Shown: one piece after another, positions 32,185 to 43,809 of the stretch
Numbering within the stretch: the stretch's first letter is position 1
Layout of the letters: every line of letters begins with the position of its first letter
DNA from: Phascolomyces articulosus
Taxonomy: Eukaryota > Mucoromycota > Mucoromycetes > Mucorales > Lichtheimiaceae
Assembly: GCA_025677815.1 (NCBI GenBank)
Contig: JAIXMP010000001.1
Span: 1,240,001 to 1,304,000, forward strand
Direction of reading: 5' to 3'
DNA length: 64,000 nt
Notes under the pieces: model-generated
Told to the model about the DNA's origin: nothing
What the model saw: the letters and a program-made list of their open reading frames with translations, nothing else
Database searches by the model: none
Program-made: the position numbers and the translations under genes

Positions 32185-35100
32185 TTATGATGTGATTTCA
32201 ATATATAGATTGATAGCTGTACATAATAAATAAATAACAATGGATCCACATCCAAAAACCCTTGACATTCTATACTTGTTTAGAGGTACAAGAATCAATA
32301 ATGATACTAGTACAACTAATAATCCAATAGCAGACACAAGAATCGTTTTTGATAATTCAATAGGATAAGGTTCATTTCGTTGGGATGTAACATAGGTTGC
32401 TCCAATACCTACACCAAGCATGATATCTAATATATATATAATAAATCAACATACTCCGTCTAATCATGCCGATTATTCATTAAAATACGTACTTAACATG
32501 GGTCCACCGAAACATGCACTCATTGCCATCATAGGATACCCCATTCTTGCCATGGTTACATTTGCCACAAGATCACCCAAACTATTACCCTGCACATAAT
32601 ATCATAATATCATCAACAAAATGTTTGTTACACACATAATCATTCCTATGGATACAACTTACCAAGGCAAAAACGGTGAGACCTAAAATAGCATCACTAA
32701 TACCTAATGCCATACCAATCACTTGTAATACGCTGACCACTTCATTAGCAATTAAGAAAATCCATACCATTGCAATACCAAATCCAACAAATGACATCAT
32801 CCAATACAATCTGGGTTGTCTTGAAGGAGTAGTGGTCAATTTGAAAGCGACTGTAGTGATCAATCCAAAAGCAGCTGCCACAGGAATAAGAATTGCAGGA
32901 TTGGCGAAACCATTGATAGCAAAAACAACGGCAACAAATACGGGGGCACAAAATAACTGAGTCGCTGTCATCCACTGACTCCATACAGAAGTACTTTCTG
33001 ATAATTCGTTCATTTCCAAAGAATGACGGTGATCATTGTCAGGTATATCTTGTAACATGGCCAATGCATCATCATCCAAAACAACATTTCCTTCTCCTCT
33101 TCCTTGTTTTTGTATAGCATCTTCTTTGACCACGGGTAAAGTGATGGCAAGCACGAAAATGACAGGTGCCGATATGACGGAGCTGATTTTGCTGTAGATG
33201 GCTTTATCTGAAAAGTTGACAAGAGATGGAAACAAGTGGAATGCTAGGTCTTGAAAATCAATACCAAGTTTTTCAATAGGAAGTCGAAGGCGTCTTCCAA
33301 TACGACTCGATGGGAATGGGTATGTATTATTCGTGTTGTTATTATCTTGTGTTTCGGATGATACGGATGGTGCTGTTGCACCTCGTGGACTGAGTGGTAC
33401 GTTTTGTGTTATACTTCCATCTGATTGTGCTGAAATTTCTCGCTGATGTGGATGATGTCGACGGAAAAGTCCGTTTCTTCCTGTAGAACGTGTGTTTGAT
33501 TGTTGTAATGATCGGACTACGTCTTGAAACTAACACATTTTCTTTCATTTAATATATTCATTCCATCCAATACATATATACAGATTCCACATTCCAAAAA
33601 CAAAGTATATTTTTCCATATGTACCTCAATAGCTGAGAAAAGAGATGGCTTGATACGTAATTTTGGATGATCTGTACGTCGACCTCTAACATATTCACTA
33701 TGATACCCTTCTGTCTCAAATCCTTCATCATATAACTCCATTTCGTCGTCTTGTGTACCCTCATCTACCAAATAAATATATAGAATAAGCCTTTTTGAAC
33801 CAGTGCCTCTTTACAAAAGTAATAACAAATATAATAATTTACCATCCCAAGCATTAAGTCCTCTCAGTAAATTATCCACTTCAGGGCCAGTTTCTTCATA
33901 TTCCAAACGAGCCCGTTCAACCAAATTTTGATAATTCGACCTTCGTTTTGTATAATAATTTCCACCCACCACTACCACGACATACACGACGTAAAAGAGG
34001 ATAAGGATAATTGCTTCATACAAGTAAATTAATCCATCGGCAACGATACCCATCACCAAAATAATGGCCAATGTAAAAAAACTGACATCTCGTAGAAAGC
34101 TCAATTTCTTGGTTCGAAATGGCTTAATGGCACACATGGATCTAAAATAAAATAGAATGTTATTACTTTAATTGCTACAGTTGCTTTGTATATCAAAAAA
34201 ATAAAAAAAAATGTAGATATTGACTTACCCAGCAACAACACTGACAATAAATGCAGCAGCACCCACTAGTTCACCTAAAGCCAACGAACCCATGTTGGAA
34301 TGCATTGCGCTATTTCACACACACTTTCTTTTTGAATGCACAACTCCTTTTTCTTTCACTATATGGAACTTCTTCCCAATCAAAATTTTCTTTTTCTCTC
34401 TCTCTTTTCCTTTCATTCTATAAGAATTTCTCACCCATCCAATATTCCGTCTATTTACCTGAATGTTGAAAATAAATCCGGACTTCCGTTACCAAAAGCT
34501 AAAAAGGTGACACCTGTCTATCTCCAATTTGAAATTTTGCATATAAATATAAGTTAATCCATGTCATATAGAAATGATCCCAAACATCCTTTATCTTTTT
34601 CTAAAAATGGGATAGCATCTACATACCAAACTCTCTGATAAATGTAATGCGGATGCAATCGTTTGTAAATTCGGACCTATTAATTATAAATCATTACAAC
34701 AAAAAAATTAATACTTTACATCTATGCGCGTGTGCATTCTTGGAACAATAAAGGGGAGAAAGATGAAAAAAAAGGTAAGGAGGTGAGAAAGAGATAATAC
34801 TTACAGAAAAAATCGGAAGCTGCAATCCCTACAAATCCAAACAAGAACAATAACCATGCACACTGCAAGAAAACCAGACACATACACATATAGAATATGT
34901 TATTTATTCCCTTTCTTAAAGATCTATATCATCGAATGATTTGTTATCCTACCAAAATCACAAGAATGACAGGACGAGCGGCCCCAGACGCGCAGTAATA
35001 CCAATTAATATAATTGACTATACCCGGTGTTGTATCTGCACAGTGTTCCAATACAAATGCACACTGATCTTCATGTAAATGTATATTATCACACTATAGT

Positions 35101-35351
35101 ATAAACATTGATAAATAAACGGAGAGAAGGGGGAATTTAATTGTGTTATTCTTTCCAATTTATATATATATATATATAAAGAATTCTTTGTCGATTCAAT
35201 ATACCTCATTAGTCTGCTGTTGTTGTGTTAAATCATCAAATGCACGTTTACTTAAATGTGTATTTATACTATGTGCATCTTGCCATGACCAAGAAGCTAT
35301 TTTTATAATGGCAACAAGAGAGAGTAGTAATGCAGTATTACGACTCACCAT
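32185..35351 (-). CDS. NCLX-type cation/Ca2+ exchanger (SLC8B1/CCX family)
   Basis: Eleven exons: 35351-35205, 35093-34953, 34862-34805, 34676-34627, 34517-34459, 34309-34229, 34141-33843, 33764-33625, 33529-32663, 32589-32493, 32426-32185 (2181 nt, 726 aa). It has a signal/anchor at the N-terminus, then a Cys-containing lumenal segment (CDNIHLHEDQCAFVLEHCAD) like animal NCLX. The alpha-1 repeat is TGVTFLAFGNGSPDLFSTF and the alpha-2 repeat is GNSLGDLVANVTMARMGYPM with ACFGGPMLNIMLGVGIG. About 5-6 membrane helices flank a central cytosolic loop of about 200 residues (Ser/Arg-rich, acidic patches). Family role: Na+ or H+-coupled Ca2+ exchange in mitochondria or vacuolar/ER membranes. Localisation here is open. 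Both ion-binding repeats are complete. Confidence 0.9.
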
Positions 35352-35791
35352 GATCAAATATAATAATAATAAAATAGGACAAAATGAGGCAGGGAGAAAA
35401 AAAAGGCGATATATATATATACGCGGCTTTAAGTTGCCAAGTAGTAATAAGAAAAAAAGAGCTGCATTACCCAAATTCTATGCAAACGCGATTAAATACC
35501 CAAACCAAAAAAAAAAGCCCGCTCCAGAAGGGTGAAGATCTGGCATATGAATGAGACAAAAAAAAATATTGCTAATATCAAACATTACACCTTGAATCTT
35601 TCTTCAGTGGATCCTTCATCTTTTTATATATATTTATATAATTACAACCTACTATAGAAAAGGGCCAAATCCATAAACAACATAAAACTTTTCACATCTT
35701 GTAACAATAAAAAAATATACAACAATTTATTATTATTACATTATTATACTACTTATTTACAAAAGAAAAATGATATATATATATATTCAAT
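35352..35791. other. intergenic spacer
   Basis: About 440 bp between two minus-strand genes: NCLX promoter side and arrestin 3' side. TA-rich tracts, no ORF of interest. Confidence 0.45.
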
Positions 35792-37070
35792 TTACGCCGG
35801 AATCCGTGGATAATAAATAGGAGGTCTTTTTGCATCATAAGCTGGTAAGATATCTGTTGTACGTTCAACAGACGAGATACTAAGTCTAGGCTTTGTACAG
35901 GTTGTCATATCCTGAAGCACATTCTCATCTGCGTAAGAACGTAAATCAGGAGAGACACTTGTTCCATGAGGTAGTGTACCAACTGTGATGGGTATTTCAA
36001 ATAGTTTACGATTAATGACAATAGGGCCACATCGTATCTTGGTACTGACAAGGATTTTATAATGTACACTAAATCGACATGACCCTATTACTGTTGGCAG
36101 CAACTTGTTGACACCCGTATCATTCCCATTAGGAAATGGCAACTCTACCAAAACCCCACCATCTTTTTTATCATAAGAAGGTTGTTGATTGTTACTGTTA
36201 CTACCGTTAATAATAACACTTGATAAAATGGTTGATTCCACATGTGGGTCAGGCTGTTGTCGATATCCAATGATGATTTGTTGTTTGAGTGCAACAATGA
36301 GGGTGGAAAAGGAAGAAGAAGTCAATTTGTCAATATGAATCCGAATCAGGGTATCTTTATGTAATTGATAATATAATCCACTTAATAATGAAAATCGTAT
36401 ACGATCACGTGTGTATGTATAAGTGTGAATTTTGGCATTCGGATTGGTTTCAACACATGGTTCAAAATCGATCAAAAAAGGCTGACTTTTATATACGTCG
36501 TTGACTGTCGCCACCAATGTATATTTACATTCAAATAAACTGTGTTGAAAAGGAGGTGGGAAATTGACCATGGGCATTTGACAAAAAAAAGGAAATCGAT
36601 GTATGGTGCCTGGATCAAGCCATATATTACTTGAGGAAGAACCTGATGGGGAGGATGGTGATAATCGTGCTCGAACTGAAAAGACAACACCTTTATCACC
36701 ATTTCGATATTTGCTCATGGCACCATAGTTGATAAGTTCTACATGTTATTATATATCATATGCATGATAAAAATAAAAGAGAAACAGGATGTATCAGAAG
36801 AGAGAGAGAGATAAAAGCGCGTGAGAAAGAAAAGAAGAGTTTTTTTTTATTGTGATTTACATACCATTACCACGAAAAGTAAGCTTCAAGTCTTTTACAA
36901 GAAAAGGTTCGGTGGAATAAAGTTCTAGTTGACCCTCAAACACAGAACCAGGATAACAACGAAGAGTGTTAATAGAATGGAGTTGTTGTTCATCATCTTC
37001 GTTGTTTCCATTATTACTATTTTCATCCCAATATTGGGGGTCGATCTTGATTTTGACTATGCACGGCAAT
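35792..37070 (-). CDS. arrestin-like trafficking adaptor, paralogue A (5' end unresolved)
   Basis: Main exons: 37070-36865 (first codons uncertain) and 36738-35792. Arrestin-N motifs: KIKIDPQYWDE, RCYPGSVFEGQLELY, LTFRGNGELINYGAM, FCQMPMVNFPP. Arrestin-C motifs: SCRFSVHYKILVSTKIRCGP and KLFEIPITVGTLPHG. The C-terminal tail PPIYYP contains a PPxY element, which binds WW domains of Rsp5/Nedd4-type ubiquitin ligases. Such proteins guide ubiquitination and endocytosis of plasma-membrane transporters. No in-frame ATG lies before KIKIDP. By analogy with paralogue B there should be a short upstream coding part, perhaps from ATG 37143 via a small intron, but I found no clean donor. It is divergently placed to paralogue B. 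Confidence 0.82.
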
Positions 37071-37143
37071 TTTTATATAGAATTAAACTTGGAATTTTTT
37101 TATACTCTATTATTCTACTGGACGCATATAAAAAAAATCCCAT

Positions 37144-40053
37144 AAGAGGAAGAGTCCGAGAATAAAATAAAAGAAAAGAGAAGAGAGAGAGACAGTGAAA
37201 TCAAGCTAGCAATGAGAATTTTTATGATGAGTCTATAAGCGTGGGAGAGCTTCTAATTATAATAAAAATTGAGTGCGGTTAAATAGAAGGAATATTATAA
37301 TATTACTAAGTGATTCACAAAAAGGCTTCGTACAACTCCTCATAGACTCTATTATACTTATCATCATTCAAAAGTGGCTATAATGGCGTGTGTGATGGAT
37401 GCTTTCTAATATTTTGGATTTCCGACTTATCCGTGGCAAATGATATTTGAAAATCTTATCAAATTTCTTTTTGGTACTAATGTACTTCATAAAGAAATCA
37501 CCTTCCGGTTGACCGGCACCTTTTGTTTTCCAACCAATTCTTAGAATGTTATTGATAAAAAGGTGGGAGGTTTTCCCCTTTCCTCCGCAGTAAGATTTGC
37601 CTTTTTCTGAATAGTCGGCGAAAAGGTTTGTCATGATGATCGATATAAGATACATTCTTCTTTTTTATAAATACTAAAAATTTCCTTTTTCTTTCAACAA
37701 CGAGGAGGTCGGGTACAAATAGAAAAACCAGAGATGGCTAAAAAGATACACCGAATTTCTCTCTCTTGCTCTTCTTTTTATACTTGGTAGAACGATGATG
37801 CTTGCATTATCCTTTCTGGATGAGGCGGTTGCACCACTTTTTTCTCACACTGTGTACACAAACAGAAAAATTTTCTTTATCCAATTCGTAGAAATTGTCT
37901 TTTTCAAGCGATATATCATTTTTTTAACATCTAGGAAAAATAAAACATATAGAATACCATAATAATAGAAGTAAGCTATGACGTTTTATTTAATAAGAAA
38001 TAAACCCCACAAAAAAGACAGATTTGAGATTACTCAAGGTAGAATGAATGGCTTTTTTTAAAAAAGTATAAAAATAAAACGGGACTTCCCGGCCTCCTAT
38101 CTACCGTTGTATCAGCATCTAGACAATTCCTATTTGACGTATAGATCCATGGATACGTACAACTCGTTTGATGGTGATGAATTTCACGAGATTTTCAAAG
38201 ACTTTTTAGTAATGCAAAAAAAAAAACAATCTGCTGAATAATGTTTCTTGTTTGCTTGATCATGCATTCTTATTGTTATGTCGATCTTTTTGAAGAGAAA
38301 AAAAAATATACCTAATTTTAAAAATGATACATAATACATATATATACGACTAAAAAAAAAAAAAAATGAATGAACTATGGATGCATAGTCGTTTGTCATA
38401 ATTATTATTCGACCAACATCATGTGTGTATTTCTACCTGTTTCATACCAATTTACTCATCTTCTCCAGGTTCTTTCACTTCAAAACCTATTTTGTATTTT
38501 GTCAGGTTTTAAAATTTGTTGATGGGGGTCTTTACCTTTTGAGGGTGTCTTTACCTTTTGAGGGAGTGGTGCCTCAATCGAATTTTTGCATAAAAGAATG
38601 TTTAGAACAAAAGACGCACACACCTCTCTTCATTTCCTTCCCCCACATATTCCATTTGACTTATTGACATTTTTTTGACTCATAAAAAAAATCTTATGAA
38701 CTTTCGTACAGATTATGGGTAGAGTCGTTTATTCTCGGAAGCACTAGTCTTCTTATCAGGTTGTGTTTCACTGGAAATCGTTTTTCCAGTTCGAACGACA
38801 CCCAAATGACCCGTCTATATTTGAAATGCAGATCCAAAACTTTTAACTATATAAACAATGGAACGTTCTAAATGCGGGAAAAAGGCGACAAAAATTTTCA
38901 TGTAAAAAGACATTGTGGGAAAAAATTTTTGACTGCTGTCAATATATATTTTTATAGAAAAAAATCAGAAACCCGAGAATAGAGGGGAGTCAACTGGCTT
39001 CTTTTAGTAATCAGATCAAGAAGCTATCATTCATGCTATATCTCTCAATGAGTGACGCCATATAAGTTGATCATATATGTCCTTAACGAGGTTGTCAATG
39101 TAAAAAAGGGGGGGAAATTAATATAAACTACATATATAATACGATGACGGTGGGTCTTATGGTTCGTCCTATGAGGTTAGTAACAATGAATCAACAAGTC
39201 ATGTTATCGATATCTTGATAGTTTAATTAATAATAAAATGACCGATCCAAATCAAAAACACATTATATTAATTCTTTTTTTTTGTGAGATTTTATCGTAG
39301 ATGATGATAATTTACTTCTTGCTTTCGTTGAGAATACAGTAGTACGTAGAGAATAGAAAATAGACTTTTTTTATAAATAGTTATCTATTACTCTATTATG
39401 GATGAAATGATGGATAATGACGAATCGTCCTCAATTGGATAAAAAATACATGTAGTGTCCCTCATGATGACACACAGGAATACCCACTGATAACAATGTA
39501 CAAAGCAACCACTCTTATTGCCACGGAACAAAATGATAGTTTTTTTTTACTCAAAGTAGAAGTAATTGTTGGAGATGAAAAAAAAAAACTAAACTTCTCC
39601 AATTTTGACTGGTACTCTTTCCCACATGGAGGAGAAGAGGGCAGTTCCTCCGAAAAAACCGCCCCAGTCGTAGAAAAGATGAATCACACATACACGCTAC
39701 CGACACATTGCAGATAAAGTTCATTAAAGATCACCGAAGTGTCGGAGGAGGAGAAGGTCATAGAGTTTGTTGTTTTATAGATGCAGCACAACAAACAAAG
39801 TATATAGTTTACGAAAGAGACGGGACAGAGTGACCTTACCTGTCCCGTTACCCTTTCAAGAATAGATTTGAAATGAAATTTTATACCCACGATTTATAAA
39901 GAAACACTTGTTTTCATTTTTCTTTCTCTTTCTCTTTTTACTCTTTTTTTTCATCTTACTTTTGATTTACATCTACTTTTACGTAACGACGATACACGCT
40001 TTTAACAACAACTCCATCATCCATATCACTCTATACAATACGATTTTCTTGAT
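37144..40053. other. intergenic region between divergent arrestin paralogues
   Basis: About 2.9 kb, AT-rich. It includes a small ORF at 37368-37634 (listed separately), homopolymer runs and short ORFs of no clear coding character. It must hold both arrestin promoters. Confidence 0.4.
37368..37634 (-). CDS. possible small protein, 88 aa
   Basis: A single-exon frame from ATG 37634 (or 37655) to the stop at 37368. It reads MTNLFADYSEKGKSYCGGKG, then KTSHLFINNILRIGWKTKGA. It is basic and mixed in composition, less biased than the surrounding chance ORFs, with a pyrimidine-rich leader upstream. No family is recognised and it may be spurious. Confidence 0.25.
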   Translation of the reverse strand: MTNLFADYSEKGKSYCGGKGKTSHLFINNILRIGWKTKGAGQPEGDFFMKYISTKKKFDKIFKYHLPRISRKSKILESIHHTRHYSHF

Positions 40054-41400
40054 ATGGGTTTCGTTATCAAAGTAATTAAATCTAGGAACAAAGATCCTGT
40101 ACGGATTAATATTAAAATTGATCCACAATATCATGATGGAGGAAGTGCCTCCACAGTAAGGTGTTATCCTGGATCAGTATTTGAAGGACAAGTAGAATTG
40201 TTTTTGGAAAAACCACTTGATGTAGAACAAATAAGACTTGTTTTTCGTGGCACAGGTAAAAATAGAAATAAATATACATATAGAATTATACCTAATATAC
40301 TTATGATGTATATAAAATGCAATGACAACAAAAAAAGAAACTGATAACCTTTTATTTTTTACACAGAAATTGTCAATTATGGTGCCATGGGAAGATCCAG
40401 CAATGGTGATTCAGGTCTTATTTTTGGCGTTCGAACCACATTTTGTGCATCTCAAACATTGGATCCTGGATATCATCGATTTCCATTTTTGTGTCAGATG
40501 CCCATGGTTAATTTTCCACCTTCTTTTAATCACGCATTATTGGCCACCACTTATACAATGACCGCTTCTGTGAATGATACTTATAAAACACAACAATCTA
40601 TCATTATGAAATTTGAACCTCATATTGAAACCAGTCCTTATGCCAAAATTCGAACTTATGCTTATAATTGTGACGATATGAATATTGTGTTATTGAGTGG
40701 ATTACATTATCAATTACATCGAGACTCTTCTATTCGTATTAAGGTCATGCCTTCGAAAAACCTTTTAGAGCAACAGCAGCAACATAACCATCAACAATCA
40801 TCATCATCTTCATCATCATCAGCAGCAGCAGCAGCATCTACATTTACCATGATTTCCGCTTCTCTCAAACGGTGTTTAACAGTTGATGGTGTTCGTGTTC
40901 GACCAGAAACATTCTCCACGGCTTCTACATCAGCATCTTTGTCTACACTTATCCAACATGCCACTGCCAGCAGTAGTAATGATCAACAACATTACAAAGA
41001 AGACGACGAACAACAAGGTGAAATTTTAGAATTACAAATTCCTGAAACAGTAGCATTACCTACAGTGACAGGATCTTCTCGATTTGGTGTCACCTACAAG
41101 ATTGTTGTAAGTGCTAAAGTACGATGTGGACCCATGATTATGATGACTCGAAAATTGTTTGAAGTACCTATTCATGTGGGAACCATGCCACATGGTACAC
41201 GTGCACCAGATGATTTGCTTTCCTATGCAGATAAGGATGTGATGCAGGACATGACAACACGAGCAAAACCGAGATTAAATATTTCACCTTCCAGGAGGGA
41301 TAGTTTAAATGGTGATTCATTACCTGTTTATAGTGGAGCACGTCCTCCACCTTATTATCCTCAAGTTTCTGCTTCCTCTCACTTTATATCTTCATCCTAA
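40054..41400 (+). CDS. arrestin-like trafficking adaptor, paralogue B
   Basis: Two exons, 40054-40255 and 40367-41400 (1236 nt, 411 aa). Starts MGFVIKVIKSRNKDPVRI. The Arrestin-N domain (about 15-170) has CYPGSVFEGQVELF, FRGTGEIVNYGAMG and CQMPMVNFPPSF. A Gln/Ser/Ala-rich insert lies at about 200-230. The Arrestin-C half (about 230-365) has SSRFGVTYKIVVSAKVRCGP and KLFEVPIHVGTMPHGTR. The tail GARPPPYYPQ carries a PPxY motif for an Rsp5-like ubiquitin ligase. Paralogue A on the other strand has the same intron position (after FRG(N/T)G), the same domain order and a PPxY tail, so an inverted duplication is the likely origin. Confidence 0.88.
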
Positions 41401-42278
41401 CCAACTAATTAATATCATCAATACCATGTATAGTATCAAAAAACAAACAATCAGCATTACTAACAATGAATTCATTATCACCAACAAAGCAAGATCATAT
41501 CCATTCCTACTTTGCATTTAGCATACTATAATATAATATAATACATCATCCCATTATTACACCTTTCTCTTCTAGTAACTATCTTACTCCTAATTTGTAA
41601 ATATACTCATAGTAATAGCAATAATAATAATAATAATAATATAGCATATAATATAAAAAAAAAAGTTTTATAGAAGCACTTTCAAATGAAAGAAAAGAGA
41701 AGAAGAAAGAAAAAGAAAGGGTAACTACGAGGGATTGGGTTAGAGTTGAGAGACCTGAAATGATTTGATTGTTGTATGTGAGAGAGAATGTGTGTGTGAT
41801 AAAGAGAGAGAGAGGTAATAAAGAAAAAAATAGGGATGTATGTCATTTGGAAACCACTTGGAATTAAAAGAAGTGATATATATATATAAGAAAGAAATGG
41901 AAGAAGAAGTAAAGAAGAGAGGATGGGAGGGAGATAAATAGAGAGAAAGAGAGAGAGAGAAAGCGCGAGTGAATGAAAAAAAAAGGTGTGTGGGAGAAAA
42001 GAAAAAGAAATAGGAGGAAACGGAGGTAAAAAAAAGAAAAAAGAGAAAGAGATTTTGTAAGGATATCTTGAATTAAATGACAAAAAACACACAACGATGG
42101 TCTCAATATACACAAAATGAGATATAATAATATTAATCCTTTCCTTCTCTTTCTCTTCCTTTTCTCTCCCTCCTTTTTTTCTTCTCCTTCTCCTTTCAAA
42201 TTTCATTTATATATATTTATATATACATAAGTTATTATAGGTTGTGTTTTCCAATTGGTATTTCAAAAAAAAAATTCG
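41401..42278. other. convergent spacer with purine-biased tract
   Basis: Between arrestin B (+) and Rab5 (-). From about 41690 to 42060 the + strand is strongly GA-rich (AGAGAG, GAAAGA runs). It gives a 174-codon antisense frame made of F/S/L/P that I regard as a composition artefact. No gene is called. Confidence 0.5.
41690..42060 (+). repeat. GA-rich low-complexity tract
   Basis: A strand-asymmetric purine stretch of about 370 bp with (GA)n blocks, between converging genes. Confidence 0.7.
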
Positions 42279-43809
42279 TTAACCTAAAAATCAATTTATA
42301 TTATATTTAGTAAAGAACTGAAAGAGACCCTTCACTATGGAGGAGGAGAAATAGAATCCATTTGATGGAATAATATGATATCAAAAAACAAACTTACAAG
42401 CACAACCATTAGGATTGGCGGGTCGATTTAGATCCACACCACCACGAGCATTCAAACGATTTCTACCACGAGTACTGTCAGCCAATTGATCAAGTGGCAT
42501 GCGTTTCGCTATAGCATTAAACAATTCGTGCACGTTATGAGCTGTCTTTGCTGATGTTTCAAAAAATAATAAACCAGCTTCATCGGCGTATTCTTGTGCA
42601 GTCTATGAAAATCATCCAGTCAATCATCCATGCATCCCATACTCATTTCCTCATGATGTAAAATGTAACTATCCAATATCCATTTCCCTTTACCTGTGTA
42701 TCAATGGCTCTTCGGCCTTCAAGATCAGACTTATTGCCTGCTAATGCAATAACAATGTTTGGATCTGCTTGACGTTGAAGTTCATTTACCCAAGCCTTGG
42801 CCTTTTCCAATGAAGACTATAATACATCATCATCGTTTGTTATTAGAAACTCATATATATATATATATATATACTATTTTGTAATATTAAATCGAATGAG
42901 AACATATGACTTACAGCTTGTGTAATGTCATAAACAACAACTGCGCAGTTTGCATTACGATAATACATGGGTGCCAAGCTCTATAAGAAACATTACTATT
43001 ATCAGTACAATGACCTTGATATTATTATTTCCAAGCAAACAAGATGATGATGGTGATTATTTTTTTTTACCTTATATCGTTCTTGACCTGCAGTATCCCT
43101 TTTAAATATAAATATATATATAATAATGATATGTATTGTTTGTTAATAAGTTACATCTTAAGGGTCATCCTCTTTTATTATTTTCATCCACTCTGAAAAA
43201 AAAAAAAGGGTGGTCTATTTACCAAATCTCAAACTTTACGGTTGTGTTATCGTCCAACGAAATTGTTTGCGCCAAGAAAGCAGCTATATTTAAATATAAA
43301 GGTGTCAGTTATCCACCATTTGGAAATATTATCCATTTGCCATTCTTTTTTTTTTAAAAAAAAAAAGGAAACGTTGCAAGAGTAAAAAAAAGAGTTGTCA
43401 TTTACCTCCGATGGTACTCTCTCTGTATTCATCAAAATGGTCCTTCACGAACCGCATCACCAAACTATATATAAATAGATAATATAAATCCGAGATGTTT
43501 TTGATTAAAAAAGAATCATTTTCTATTTTTTCAAATTTATCTCGATAATGATAATAATAATAATGCTGTTTATAAAAATAATGGCGTAAAAAAAGTACCT
43601 TGATTTACCCACAGCGGATTCACCTATAGAAAATGAAAGAAAAAGAATTTAATGCCAAGGTTTCTGAAACAGATGAAATTTCGAAAAGAAAAAAAAAGAT
43701 ATCTATAAAAATATTCAATAGGCAGCTAGCTATATATACCTAACAAAACAAGTTTGAATTGATATGTTCTTCCTTGTGTTTGACCTTGAGGGGATTGTCT
43801 AGATGCCAT
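42279..43809 (-). CDS. YPT5: Rab5-family GTPase (Ypt5/Vps21)
   Basis: Nine exons: 43809-43740, 43623-43599, 43464-43406, 43283-43223, 43098-43071, 42980-42915, 42816-42694, 42602-42398, 42283-42279 (642 nt, 213 aa). G1 is GESAVGKS (24-31). The effector loop ESTIGAAFLAQ is diagnostic for Rab5. Switch II is [21 protein letters not shown]4 is NKSDL and G5 is ETSAKT. Rab5 drives early-endosome fusion. The last exon is only 5 nt (GT TAA). Joined to T at 42398 it completes the final Cys and stop, giving the C-terminus NGCAC, a CxC double-prenylation motif. If intron 8 is kept, the protein ends NGCACKFVF, whose cysteines are no longer terminal. Confidence 0.93.

Noticed and set aside
32676..32960. 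94-codon plus-strand frame
   Set aside because: Antisense to the large exon of the NCLX-type gene.
39496..39717. 73-codon plus-strand frame (MYKATTLIATEQ...)
   Set aside because: Isolated and short, with A-run-derived lysines and no supporting features.
41682..42206. 174-codon minus-strand frame
   Set aside because: Composed almost only of F, S, L, P and I from a GA-rich tract. No start context, no domain.
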